64,000 bases of DNA from CAYQMF01 sp964418595 (GTDB lineage: Bacteria > Planctomycetota > UBA1135 > UBA2386): NCBI GenBank assembly GCA_964418595.1, contig CAYQMF010000005.1, forward strand, positions 1-64,000, in the 5' to 3' direction. A program made the position numbers and the translations under genes. Each line of letters opens with the position of its first letter. Position 1 is the first letter of the stretch. Shown here piece by piece: positions 49,577 to 58,282 of the stretch. The notes beneath the pieces are model-generated. The model was not told where the DNA came from. It ran no database searches and worked only from the letters and a program-made list of their open reading frames with translations.

Positions 49577-50656
49577 CTACCGGTAGTCGAACTGCACGAC
49601 CGCCATCGTCGCGGTGTCGACGGTGCCGGCCAGAGGGAGCATCGACGCGGAGGCGGGCTTGGAGATCACCACTGCCCCATCGAGCGACGACGCGTCCGCC
49701 CCGAGTTGCAGCGTGAGGGCATTCGTGGTCGTGAGCCGAGTGCCAGCGAGCACGGCCCATTGGGTGTGGAGCGTCGCGCCGAGCAGGCCGCTCAACGTGG
49801 GCAGCGTGACCTCGATGCTGGCACCCCCAGCGATCGTTCCCGGGATCTGGCGGCCTACCATCGCGGCGATCGAGGTGTCAGGCACGACGTAGACGAAGCA
49901 CCCAGGCGCGCCGAGGAACGACAGATCGACCCCGGGGGAAAGGACCTGGGACGAAAGGAAGAGGAAAGCGGGGTTGCCTGGCTGGCCGAGCGCAGTGAAC
50001 CGTGGGGTCGAGCCAACCCGCAGCATGCGCGCTTCCACGCCAGCGGAGCGGGATGCGATCGCTGCGACCGGTCCGCATCCCTGCCCGATCGTCGTGACGA
50101 CACCGGTGCCCAGATCCCGTTCACCGTCGACAGGCCACCAGGGACTCGACAGGGTCGCGCGCGGCACTCCGTCGAGTTGCACGCAAAGAGCGCCACCCAG
50201 GTAGCGGAACGGCGCGGCGAACGGGACCGTCACCGCATCGGGCGTAGACCACGTGGCAGCGTGCCTGTGCGCGAGTGGCAGCGAGTGCGGCAGGCTGACG
50301 AGGCCTTGGAACACGGTAGTCGCAGGGACGCGGTGATTGTCAGCGAACACCGGCGAAGGCGATCGCACGTCGAGCAGGTTGGAGGCGGAGACCGTGAGCG
50401 TGAGATCGAGTTGGCCCGCCTTCTGTTCGACGGGAGTGCCGTCGCGGCGCATGCGCAGCGCAAGCAGGTCGCGATTCACGAGCCCCGTGAGATGCGTGGC
50501 ACCGAAGAGGAACTGCTCACGCAGGGGCTGCTCGAACCCGGCGCCGGCGAGCAGGCCAGTGCCATCGCGCCCGATCGCGCCGGCTGGAATGGTGATCACC
50601 TGCTGTCCGGTGGCGCAGGCGGCGAGTGCCAATGCGATCAGGAAGGGAGCGTGCAT
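49577..50656 (-). CDS. Exported protein with lineage-type C-terminal beta domain
   Basis: The 359-residue product has signal MHAPFLIALALAACATGQ (the Cys could be lipidated). The N-terminal part (QVITIPAGAIGRDGTGLLAG, NHRVPATTVFQGLVSLP) is followed by a C-terminal beta module from about residue 190: IGQGCGPVAA, LRVGSTPRFTALGQPGNPAF, SFLGAPGCFVYVVPD, TLHTQWAVLAG. The same module ends the DUF1801/1501-cluster protein at 17099-18217 (GLGCPAG, LGALGLSGC, LAGQWFCF). Function is unknown. It is the third gene of a likely minus-strand operon with the two small genes upstream; the gap is 7 bp. Confidence 0.75.
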   Translation of the reverse strand: MHAPFLIALALAACATGQQVITIPAGAIGRDGTGLLAGAGFEQPLREQFLFGATHLTGLVNRDLLALRMRRDGTPVEQKAGQLDLTLTVSASNLLDVRSPSPVFADNHRVPATTVFQGLVSLPHSLPLAHRHAATWSTPDAVTVPFAAPFRYLGGALCVQLDGVPRATLSSPWWPVDGERDLGTGVVTTIGQGCGPVAAIASRSAGVEARMLRVGSTPRFTALGQPGNPAFLFLSSQVLSPGVDLSFLGAPGCFVYVVPDTSIAAMVGRQIPGTIAGGASIEVTLPTLSGLLGATLHTQWAVLAGTRLTTTNALTLQLGADASSLDGAVVISKPASASMLPLAGTVDTATMAVVQFDYR

Positions 50657-50663
50657 GGGTGAC

Positions 50664-50930
50664 TCAGGGTTGAGGGTTGGTCGAGGCGATCTGGAACGTT
50701 CCCCCGGTCGGAGGGTCGAGCGTGTCGGTGACGGTGAAGAAGTCGCCTCCCGATCCTGGGGCGAGCATCTCCACCTGCCCCTGCGCATCCGGCGTGATCT
50801 CGGTGACGGTGCCCGACGGGTCGCGACTCAGATACCACGGTCCCGGCCCGCGAAGCGTGATGGTCACGGTTCGACCCTCGAGCGGCGGGTTCGGCTGGAC
50901 GCTCACTCCGCGCTCGGACACGAGAGTCAT
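50664..50930 (-). CDS. Small beta-domain protein, 88 aa, unknown function
   Basis: The start ATG overlaps the preceding stop (ATGA). The 88-residue product (MTLVSERGVSVQPNPPLEGR, VTITLRGPGPWYLSRDP, DFFTVTDTLDPPTGGTF) has the strand pattern of a single Ig-like or fibronectin-type domain, with no signal peptide. Flanked tightly by genes on both sides it is probably expressed, but no role can be given. Confidence 0.6.
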   Translation of the reverse strand: MTLVSERGVSVQPNPPLEGRTVTITLRGPGPWYLSRDPSGTVTEITPDAQGQVEMLAPGSGGDFFTVTDTLDPPTGGTFQIASTNPQP

Positions 50931-51400
50931 CGGGCGACGGTTCTCAGTTCGGCGATGGAAGGTTCGACGAACGACGGGACGGGTCCGGCGTTCGCCGTCC
51001 GCATGAGCCGTTCGGCAAGCATGCGGTCCTGCGTGAGGACCGCGACCCGCGCGATCCTCTGAAAACCGAACCAGAGAACAGGGTCGGTGCGAAACGCGTC
51101 CAGGCCAATCAGGAAGAAGGGGCGAGCGGCGACCAGGTCTTCGTCGGAGGCGACCGCGAGGCGTCGAAGCTGGGCCAGCTTGTCGCGGAGCACCGGGTCG
51201 ACCACGTCCCGCTCCGGGTTTGTCGCGTGCACACGACTTGATCGGCCCGCAAGGAAAGCGCCCGCACCCACCGCCACCGACCCGAAGCAGAAGCCGAGGA
51301 ACATTCGCCGCTGTCGCTGGGCGACGCCCTCGTACTTCAACCCCTTGCGCGCCAACTCGCGCAAGGCTTCCAACTGGCCGGGGAACATGCCTGACTTCAT
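50927..51400 (-). CDS. Single-pass membrane protein, 157 aa, unknown function
   Basis: ATG at 51400 has GGAGG 5 bp upstream, favoured over an ATG 15 codons earlier. A short basic region (LARKGLKYEGVAQRQRR) precedes one membrane helix (MFLGFCFGSVAVGAGAFLAG, about 34-53); a helical domain follows (DKLAQLRRLAVASDEDLV, FQRIARVAVLTQDRMLAERL). It heads the operon with the 88-aa protein and the exported protein at 49577. Confidence 0.65.
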   Translation of the reverse strand: MKSGMFPGQLEALRELARKGLKYEGVAQRQRRMFLGFCFGSVAVGAGAFLAGRSSRVHATNPERDVVDPVLRDKLAQLRRLAVASDEDLVAARPFFLIGLDAFRTDPVLWFGFQRIARVAVLTQDRMLAERLMRTANAGPVPSFVEPSIAELRTVAR

Positions 51401-51529
51401 GGGGACCTCCGGGGGACCCGGACAGCCTCGGGAGGTCGAGGTCATCGGTCAAGGGCGCCGACGCACCCGATGCAGCGAGACCTCAGGCCCGCGCGTTGCC
51501 GGGGACGCCGCCCTCCTCCTCCGCCTCCC

Positions 51530-52222
51530 CTACACCAGCCCCGCAAACCCCGGCGTGGCCTTGAAGCGCTTCAGGTCCGTGCCCGTCAGCAGCCGTTTGG
51601 TCTCGTCGAGCGTGAGGATCTCCCATACCGAACCGAAGCCCGGCAACGTCTTGCCGGGGATCAGGCGCAGGACGATGGTCGCCTTGCCGACACCGGCATA
51701 GCGGAGGCCGGGCACCGACTCGGTGAGCGTGCCGACCATGCGCGTCTTGTGCGAGATCGGGCCCGTGGCGCTCGCGTAGGTGGTCGAGAGGCAGGCGTCG
51801 TAGAACTTGCCGCCGCTCTCGAGGAAGAAGTGCGACGAGAAGTGGCAGCCGAGGTTGAAGGTCGTGCTGCCGCGGTTGCCGAGGTTGCCCTTCACCTTGG
51901 GGTCGAAGCACTTCAGGTCGGGCTTGGTGATGAAGTACTCGTTGATGTCGGCGTTCTTGGCGTCGGTGCAGCCGATGTCCTCGCGGAACATCTTCTTCAG
52001 CGCCTCGCGGATCGTGCCGCAGGCGAGGGCCTTGCGCCCCGTGCCGCTGAGCGCACTGTCGGCGGTCTGCCCACCCGGCTGCGCGGCGTAGTCCCAGTTG
52101 GCGGAAGCGTACGCGACGAAGTTCTCGAACAGCTTGTCGGCCAGCGTGCGCGCGACGGCGCCCTCGGCCTTGAGCTTGGGGATGTCGTGCTTGAGGGTGA
52201 GGATTTCGGAGCGTGCGGTCAT
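51530..52222 (-). CDS. Soluble protein of unknown function with papain-like residue pattern
   Basis: The 230-residue protein has no signal. Its order of residues resembles papain-like or transglutaminase folds: Cys in KALACGTIREAL, His in GCHFSSHFFLESGGKFYDACL with Asp two residues past Tyr (FYDAC). This gives a possible Cys-His-Asp triad, but no family was recognised and the helices around the Cys are atypical. The C-terminus (LRLIPGKTLPGFGSVWEIL) is mixed alpha/beta. The ATG is the first in the frame with coding character. Confidence 0.6.
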   Translation of the reverse strand: MTARSEILTLKHDIPKLKAEGAVARTLADKLFENFVAYASANWDYAAQPGGQTADSALSGTGRKALACGTIREALKKMFREDIGCTDAKNADINEYFITKPDLKCFDPKVKGNLGNRGSTTFNLGCHFSSHFFLESGGKFYDACLSTTYASATGPISHKTRMVGTLTESVPGLRYAGVGKATIVLRLIPGKTLPGFGSVWEILTLDETKRLLTGTDLKRFKATPGFAGLV

Positions 52223-52342
52223 GGGGGTGGGGGGTGTGCGGGCGAGTGTAGGGGCTCGCGCGGGGCGGACCCACTGCCTGATCGAGGCATGAGCGCCCGG
52301 GTCTCGCGGCACATGACGGATCGCCGCGGTGGCGCCCGGCGA

Positions 52343-52546
52343 TCAGTTCATCGTCAGCCGCAGGACCGGCGCGCGCGTCATGTCGACGAACCCGCTGTCC
52401 GGGTACGGAAACACATGCCGCGACTCGACCACCGCCGCATCGAGGTTGGGGACGCGCGGTCCGATCGTGAGCGCCATCCCCTGGGTCGCGCTCAGGTGCG
52501 CCGCGTTCGTGAAGGGCGGCCGCAGCTCCAGGTTGCCGGCTTGCAC
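52343..52546 (-). CDS. Possible small gene or tail of the upstream lipoprotein gene
   Basis: A 67-codon frame from a GTG (MQAGNLELRPPFTNAAHLSA to VDMTRAPVLRLTMN) has codon use like real genes. The same frame stays open upstream past the stop of the 52596 gene (GTEIPGDGSLLSGRFFVQ), so it could instead be a longer protein or a frameshifted extension. No family is recognised. Confidence 0.35.
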   Translation of the reverse strand: MQAGNLELRPPFTNAAHLSATQGMALTIGPRVPNLDAAVVESRHVFPYPDSGFVDMTRAPVLRLTMN

Positions 52547-52595
52547 GAAGAACCTGCCGCTGAGCAGCGAGCCGTCGCCGGGGATCTCGGTGCCG

Positions 52596-53279
52596 CTACT
52601 TCGGAACTCCGGTGCAGGTCACCGCGCTACCGTCGAACTGCAGGCGGAACAGTGTCGCGCCGTGGGCGAGAGTGACGCGCCCGGGGGTGCGCCTGGGTCC
52701 GAAGAGATCGACGAGCGGGATCACCGCTTCGTCCTTCGCATCCAACTGCAGCTCGAAGACCTTGTGATCCGTGACGACGCGGACGACTTCGCGACGGTCC
52801 TTGATAGGCTCCTCGATCTCCCTGGAGCCAACTTCGCGGCGATCCGTGGTCGCATCCCATGGTTCTTGGTCATGGGATGTCGCCACTTGTGTGATGCCGG
52901 GAACGAGGACGGCGAGGAGGAAGCCGAGCGGGCCGAGTACAACATCGTTGTCCGGATCGAACATGGCGTTGGCCCCAACGATGACCTCCGCGACGGGGAG
53001 GATGGGGGTCAGATCAAGAACGACCACATCGGACGGCTTGTCGATTCTCCCGCGTCGACGCGTGACGGTCTCGACGGCGTAGGTCGTCAGTTGCGTTCGC
53101 CTGGTATGACGCACCACGAGTTGGACATCGTCCTGCCGGAGCTCAGCCGCCACGCGCACCCACTCCCCCAGTGGCGTACGCTCGACCTCCTCCTTCGTCG
53201 ATCGCTGGACACGGAGCGCGACCGAACACGAAGGCGCCGACAAGGCGAGCAGTACCAATGCCAAGCGCGTCATCTTCAT
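52596..53279 (-). CDS. Putative lipoprotein linked to the caspase-like gene
   Basis: The 227-residue product has signal MKMTRLALVLLALSAPSC with lipid Cys18. A beta-rich periplasmic part follows (EEVERTPLGEWVRVAAELRQ, RRGRIDKPSDVVVLDLTPIL), one hydrophobic stretch (VVLGPLGFLLAVLVPGITQV) and a C-terminal beta region (FRLQFDGSAVTCTG). The ATG overlaps the stop of the caspase-like gene (ATGA), so both are made together and may form a complex. No family is recognised. Confidence 0.7.
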   Translation of the reverse strand: MKMTRLALVLLALSAPSCSVALRVQRSTKEEVERTPLGEWVRVAAELRQDDVQLVVRHTRRTQLTTYAVETVTRRRGRIDKPSDVVVLDLTPILPVAEVIVGANAMFDPDNDVVLGPLGFLLAVLVPGITQVATSHDQEPWDATTDRREVGSREIEEPIKDRREVVRVVTDHKVFELQLDAKDEAVIPLVDLFGPRRTPGRVTLAHGATLFRLQFDGSAVTCTGVPK

Positions 53280-55372
53280 CCCTTCGCCCTCGCTCGTGCG
53301 ACCATCTTCGTGATCACCCGTTGCAGCGACTCGACCGCCCGCTCACTGAACTGGCCGGCGCGGTTGTACGCCTGCGCTGCCTGCTCCAGGTCCCCATTGC
53401 TCTCGTGTTCCTGGGCTGCGTTCATGTGCCGGTCGTAGAGCTGCGCGCCGACGATCTCGAGGCGTTCCAGAATAGACGCCCGGTAGTGCACGTTGGCGGC
53501 ATCGAGGGCACGATGGTACTCCGACCAAGCCAGGTCGAAGTCACCGCGGACGTAGGCCTCGTGGGCGCGGCCGATGGCCTGCCGGTTCGCGAGCGGGATC
53601 CGCTCGCGCACGATTTCCTGTCGGAGTGCGTCGATGCGGGCTCGATCGTCGATTCGTTCCTCATGCTGAGAAAGCCAGGCCAACGCGTCGTCGGCCACGA
53701 CCCAGGTACCGTCGTCGATGCCGGCGCGCAGACCTTCGCGGAGGCACTGCTCGACCCACCGGTTGTCGATCCATCGGCTCCAGGCGTCCAGCGCGATCGA
53801 TGCCGGCAGAGTTGTGATCGTGGCGCGCGCGAGCGCCAGGTGGCCGGCCTGCACGTTGCGGACGACCCGCTCCCAGTCCTTGCGATCGATCTCACGCGTG
53901 AACGTCGGTGCCACGGACGGCGCGTCGGCCACCGCGTGCCCAAGGCCGGGCACGTCGCTGATGTCGACCACGATCTCGGCGCTGGACATCTGTTGCACGA
54001 GGCCGGTCGCGCGCGACGGCAGCGGTACGGTGCGCGCCACGCGTTCATCGACGAGGACCTCGAGCTCTCCCTGCAGGCGCGGCACGCGAAGCTCGAAGAC
54101 TCCGTTGGCACGGGTGGTGGTCGACATGACATGGTAGTCGTCGCGCCGGGGGCCATCCTGGCGAACACGCAACTGCACCGTGGCGGCCGGTTCGACGCGC
54201 CCGCGGACGAGGACTGCAGCCGGGAGCAGGGCCAGGGTCATGGTGCCACCGCTACTCGCCTCCGAAAGTACGACCGTCTCGGTTCGAGCCATGTAGCCTT
54301 CACAACTCGCCGTCAGCACGTGTTGGGTCGGCGAGGCCGAGGTGCGGACGATCCCATCCGCTGTGGAGACGGTTCTATCGTCGATGCGGAGGGTGACTTG
54401 TTCGAGCAGGGCCTCGGTGAAGCCATCGACGACACGCACGGCAAAGGTCACCCGCTTGGGGATGACGAGGAAGGGCGGACGGCTCTGGGCCTTTGGCGGC
54501 AGAAGCTCTGGCTCCTGCTTGCCGTCGGTGCGGCGCAGAGTCCCCTCCCGGGCCGTCCGAAGGACCTCCGCCAAGTCGGTGCGGCCCCCAGTCTGGGCCA
54601 TGGCTGCGATCGTGTCGACGAGCGAAGACGTGAACGGGAACGCTTCCCCCGGCGCTCCGACGGCCGCGAAACGACCCCCTTGCGCTCCGTACACCTCCCA
54701 AACGTCCGAGGCCAGGAGCTTCGCGCGCGGCGGTGGGGAGGCTGTGTTCGCTCGGCACGCGTCGACGATCAGGGTCGCCGATGTGCCCGGGGCCTGTACC
54801 CTGCCGAGCCAGGCCACGAGTTCATCTCGATCCAACGTGTTCTCGAAGCGGCCCTCGTTCCATTGGGTTGCGAACGTGAAGAGTTGCATGCGGCCGTCCT
54901 TGTCCACCCAGCCGTGCCCCACGTAGTAGACCAGCAACAGGTGGTCTTCGCCCGTCGTCGACCCGGGCTGCTGGATCGTCAACCTGACCACGTCGCGGTT
55001 GACATCCCGGTCCGTGAGGGTGGTGATGTCTGACTTGGCGAATCCGCAATGCGCGCGCAGGCCATCGGCGAGTATCTCGCCGCTGCGACCTGCGTTCGGC
55101 AGGTTCCAGGACGCATCGCTAGCGTACCTATCGGCGACGATGATCACGGCCCGGCGCCCACTCGGTGTGGGGCGTTGCTCCCAACGGACGGGCGTTGGCT
55201 GAGGGACGGCGGTGAGGTCGTCACGGAGGATGGAACCGGGGTGGTCGTCAGTTGCGGCGCAGGCGGAAACCGCGGCGAGCAGGCACAGCGCCGACGCAGT
55301 GCACGCCGATCGGTGCGACGGGCTCACCCCGTCGATCCTGGATGCGAGGGCAGAGGGCGAGGTAGCGTTCAT
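53276..55372 (-). CDS. Caspase-like (peptidase C14) lipoprotein
   Basis: The 698-residue protein has a signal ending LLAAVSACAAT (lipid Cys38). Residues about 70-280 are a caspase/metacaspase fold: RRAVIIVADRYASDASWNLP, catalytic His153 in LVYYVGHGWVDKDG and Cys206 in ATLIVDACRANTASPP. A PEGA/carboxypeptidase-regulatory-like beta region follows (about 310-450) and a C-terminal helical TPR-like region (550-698: ANRQAIGRAHEAYVRGDFDL). Caspase-like enzymes of bacteria cut after Arg/Lys or Asp and often act in signalling or cell-death systems; this one would sit outside the cytoplasm. It leads the operon with the lipoprotein gene. The ATG at 55372 starts the signal. Confidence 0.85.
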   Translation of the reverse strand: MNATSPSALASRIDGVSPSHRSACTASALCLLAAVSACAATDDHPGSILRDDLTAVPQPTPVRWEQRPTPSGRRAVIIVADRYASDASWNLPNAGRSGEILADGLRAHCGFAKSDITTLTDRDVNRDVVRLTIQQPGSTTGEDHLLLVYYVGHGWVDKDGRMQLFTFATQWNEGRFENTLDRDELVAWLGRVQAPGTSATLIVDACRANTASPPPRAKLLASDVWEVYGAQGGRFAAVGAPGEAFPFTSSLVDTIAAMAQTGGRTDLAEVLRTAREGTLRRTDGKQEPELLPPKAQSRPPFLVIPKRVTFAVRVVDGFTEALLEQVTLRIDDRTVSTADGIVRTSASPTQHVLTASCEGYMARTETVVLSEASSGGTMTLALLPAAVLVRGRVEPAATVQLRVRQDGPRRDDYHVMSTTTRANGVFELRVPRLQGELEVLVDERVARTVPLPSRATGLVQQMSSAEIVVDISDVPGLGHAVADAPSVAPTFTREIDRKDWERVVRNVQAGHLALARATITTLPASIALDAWSRWIDNRWVEQCLREGLRAGIDDGTWVVADDALAWLSQHEERIDDRARIDALRQEIVRERIPLANRQAIGRAHEAYVRGDFDLAWSEYHRALDAANVHYRASILERLEIVGAQLYDRHMNAAQEHESNGDLEQAAQAYNRAGQFSERAVESLQRVITKMVARARAKG

Positions 55373-55597
55373 CGGTGCGCTCCGGATGGCCGTGCACCAT
55401 AGCGCCGACCGAACTTGGTCAGGCTCACGGTTCTTGCTACTCCTTCCCTCGTCCAGGGGCGTTCCGGCTCTGCTCGACGCGGGCGATGCAGCTCGCGCGC
55501 GGCGCCTCGCGGACGAACACTTCGACGACGGCTTCCGCTTGTTCCAGACCTCGGACATCGAGGCCGGTGGCGTTCGCCCCCTCGCCTGACCCCCTCC

Positions 55598-56194
55598 CTA
55601 CCGCAACCACACCATCCGCATCGGCGACGGTCCCTCGCGCAACCTCTCCGGTCCCTCCAACACCACCCGCTCCAGCTCCACTTCCCAGATCCCCCACACC
55701 GGCACGCCACTGCCCGCCTCCGCGTAGTGCAGCGCCTCCGTCGCGAGCGCGCGATCACCATCGCTCGCGCGCATCACGAACCCGTAGTGCAGGAACCGCA
55801 GGAACTGGTTCTCGCGCTCGAAGCCGAAGCCCAGCCGCACGCCGTTGAAGTCACTCCGGTTCACCGACCACTCCGGCTGCACGGGCAGGATCCGCGCCGC
55901 GGCGACGCCTTGCACGTTCTCGACCGCGTTGCCGACGACGCGCATGTAGACGTCCGACTCGAAGATGTGGTCGGCGCTCTCGAGGCCGTTGATGCGGCGG
56001 GCGCCGGTGACGCGCCACCAGCCGGCGAGGTCGACGCCGAGGCGCGTGCCCTCCGGCGCGACGGGCATGCCGTCGGGGCCGCGGAAGTCGTCGAGCGCAT
56101 ACTCCGCGGCGGAGCGCGACGACGTGACTTTGGGCACGCAGGCGCAGGCCAGGACGAGCAGTGCCGGGAACGCGACCGAGCGGAGGAGGCGCAT
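55598..56194 (-). CDS. Putative lipoprotein of unknown function, 198 aa
   Basis: The signal MRLLRSVAFPALLVLACAC contains overlapping lipobox-like cysteines (Cys17 or Cys19). The mature part is a soluble alpha/beta domain (SAAEYALDDFRGPDG, LAGWWRVTGARRINGLE, SDVYMRVVGNAVENV, FERENQFLRFLHYGFVMR). No family is recognised. It is a single gene, with a divergent exported protein gene 137 bp away. Confidence 0.65.
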   Translation of the reverse strand: MRLLRSVAFPALLVLACACVPKVTSSRSAAEYALDDFRGPDGMPVAPEGTRLGVDLAGWWRVTGARRINGLESADHIFESDVYMRVVGNAVENVQGVAAARILPVQPEWSVNRSDFNGVRLGFGFERENQFLRFLHYGFVMRASDGDRALATEALHYAEAGSGVPVWGIWEVELERVVLEGPERLREGPSPMRMVWLR

Positions 56195-56331
56195 GGAGGG
56201 ACTGCGGGAGACTAGCCGATCGGGCCCGGAGGGGAACCGCCTCGGGCAGGTTGCCCGCGGGCTCCACCCCGGCGCGAGGATTGGCCTACCGGCCGACGCT
56301 GCCGGGGGTTGGCCAGCGGATACTCCACCGC

Positions 56332-56976
56332 ATGCTCCTCCACACGCTCGTCACCTCCCTTCTTGCTGCCGCGCTGGCGCTGGCCGTCCCGTACCACCCG
56401 CACGTCCCCAAGGCGCTGAAGCTGCAGGGCGCCAAGGGGACGGTCACCGTGACCTACTTCACGGTGCCCTTCAACGCCGACCACCTCAACGAGCTGAAGC
56501 CCGGCTTCGACTGGCACCTCGGCTATGCGACCCTCGAGACGCAGGTGGAGCTGACCTGCGGCGAAGGGAAGGTCGCGCCCGCGAAGTACAAGCTCAACGT
56601 CCGCCGCGGCGACGACGCCAACGCCTGGTCGGCAGTGCTCGTGCCCGCCGACCTCGCGCGCGCGCAGACCGCGGTGCGCGGCGCCCGCCGCCGCGGTGAC
56701 GACGCGGTGAAGCAGGCGCAGGCCCAGCTCGACGCGCTGGTCGCGACGCTGAAGGAGAAGGGCATCGCGCAGGAGACCGTGCTGCCGCTCACGACCTTCG
56801 AGGCCAAGACCGACGAGCACCTCACCCTCTACGCCATCCAACACGGCTACGAGGCGGTCACCCGCGGCAGCGAGGACCCCGCCGGCGGCATGCACTGCAG
56901 CCTGCGCTTCAGCTTCGGCGACCTGCACCGCGACCTCGACCTGCACGAAGTGTTCGCCGCGCCGGCGAAGCGCTGA
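56332..56976 (+). CDS. Exported DUF2911-like protein
   Basis: The ATG at 56332 begins a signal peptide (LLHTLVTSLLAAALALAVPY). The 214-residue protein then has KGTVTVTYFTVPFNADHLNE, YATLETQVELTCGEGKVAPA, KYKLNVRRGDDANAWSAVL, the strand order of the DUF2911 beta-sandwich family, which is of unknown function. A long charged helix (DDAVKQAQAQLDALVATLKE) interrupts and a final beta part follows. The family assignment is tentative. Confidence 0.6.
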   Translation: MLLHTLVTSLLAAALALAVPYHPHVPKALKLQGAKGTVTVTYFTVPFNADHLNELKPGFDWHLGYATLETQVELTCGEGKVAPAKYKLNVRRGDDANAWSAVLVPADLARAQTAVRGARRRGDDAVKQAQAQLDALVATLKEKGIAQETVLPLTTFEAKTDEHLTLYAIQHGYEAVTRGSEDPAGGMHCSLRFSFGDLHRDLDLHEVFAAPAKR

Positions 56977-56999
56977 GCGCTGTCCCCCGGCCCGGCGGC

Positions 57000-58271
57000 C
57001 TACCGCGGGCGCGGCCCGCCGAACACACCGAGGAACACCGCGCCCCACGAGCTGAGCGCGCAGACCAGCACCAGCGTGCCGAACTCGTCGACCAGCGCCT
57101 TGGGTGCCGTCGGCCCGAGGCCCGTGCGCCACAGCCACCAGCCGAACCACAGCACGAGGCCCGCTACCAGCAGCAGGAACGCGTTGCGGCCGCGTCCCGG
57201 CCGCGCCATCGCGGCGGCGCACGCCGGCAGGAGCAGGAACCCGCCGAAGACGGCGATCGGCGCGCCGATCTCGACGCCGGCGACGAGCATCGACGCGCCC
57301 GTGAGCGCGAGCGCGAGCACGCCGCCCACGAGCAGCGCGCCCTGGCGCTCGTGCGCCGGCAGCGCCTGCCGCCCCAGCGGATGCAGGAGCAGCAGCAGGT
57401 TGAAGAACGGCACCGCGCCCCAGCTCAGCCCCACGAGCGACAGGTAGATCACCGTCGCCGGCGTGCGCACCCACTGCAGGTCGGGCACCCCCTCCGTCAG
57501 GCGGCGGGTGAGGAAGTGCAGGAGCCACGCGCCGGCGAGGATCGACAACTGGCGTCCCGCGGAGAAGCGCTCCATGAACAGGAACCAGCGCAGCACCACG
57601 CGATAGACGGGGTTACGGGCCTTCAGTGCCTCGACGAGGCCGGCGCGGGCGCCATCGAGATCGGGCCGCAGGCGCAGCGCTTCGCGGAAGTGGCCGGTCG
57701 CGTCGTCGGCGCGCCCCTGGCTCAGCAACGCCCAGCCGCGCGCGAGGTGCGTGTGCGGGTCGTGTGGGTCCTTGGCGAGCGCGCTGTCGAGGGTGTCGTT
57801 CGCCTCGTCGGCGCGCCCGAGCCGCACCAGCGCGACGGAGCGCAGTTGCTTGCTGTCGACGTGATCGGGGTCGAACGACAGGCCGGCGTCGGCGCAGGCG
57901 AGCGCCGCGTCCCACTTCTTCTGCGCGAGGCGCACGCGCGCGAGCGCCGCGTGGAAGTCGGGGTCGCGTGGTTCGAGCGCGATCGCCGCCTCGAACACGC
58001 CGGCCGCGTCCGCGAAGCGCCGGCGCGCGAGCAGCACCTGCCCCAGGGCGAAGTGGCACGCCGCCTCGTCCGGCGCCAGGGCGATCCCCTGCTGCGCCTC
58101 CCGCTCCGCCGCGTCGAACTTCTCGCCGATGGCCAGCAACTGCGCGAGGAAGGCGTGGTACGGCCCGTGCTCCGGGTCGTCGACGAGCGCGCGGCGCAGA
58201 TCCGTGATCGCCTGTTCGAAGCGGCCCTGTTCGGCCAGCAGGTGCGCGCGCAGCGCCGCGGGGTGGTCCAC
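57000..58271 (-). CDS. TPR-repeat protein with C-terminal membrane domain
   Basis: The 423-residue protein has about six tetratricopeptide repeats in residues 5-210 (LLAEQGRFEQAITDLRRAL, ACHFALGQVLLARRRFADA, LARGWALLSQGRADDATGHF), then about six transmembrane helices in 220-420 (LQWVRTPATVIYLSLVGLS, GALLVGGVLALALTGASMLV, NAFLLLVAGLVLWFGWWLW). The cytoplasmic TPRs probably bind a partner at the membrane. The GTG start is 11 bp after the AAA ATPase stop, so the two are co-expressed and may interact. Confidence 0.75.
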   Translation of the reverse strand: MDHPAALRAHLLAEQGRFEQAITDLRRALVDDPEHGPYHAFLAQLLAIGEKFDAAEREAQQGIALAPDEAACHFALGQVLLARRRFADAAGVFEAAIALEPRDPDFHAALARVRLAQKKWDAALACADAGLSFDPDHVDSKQLRSVALVRLGRADEANDTLDSALAKDPHDPHTHLARGWALLSQGRADDATGHFREALRLRPDLDGARAGLVEALKARNPVYRVVLRWFLFMERFSAGRQLSILAGAWLLHFLTRRLTEGVPDLQWVRTPATVIYLSLVGLSWGAVPFFNLLLLLHPLGRQALPAHERQGALLVGGVLALALTGASMLVAGVEIGAPIAVFGGFLLLPACAAAMARPGRGRNAFLLLVAGLVLWFGWWLWRTGLGPTAPKALVDEFGTLVLVCALSSWGAVFLGVFGGPRPR

Positions 58272-58282
58272 GGGCGGGGAGG

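Noticed and set aside
55415..55589. Possible plus-strand gene remnant (ARARRLADEHFDDGFRLFQT)
   Set aside because: Codon character looks real over about 45 codons, but no start, domain or upstream continuation could be found.
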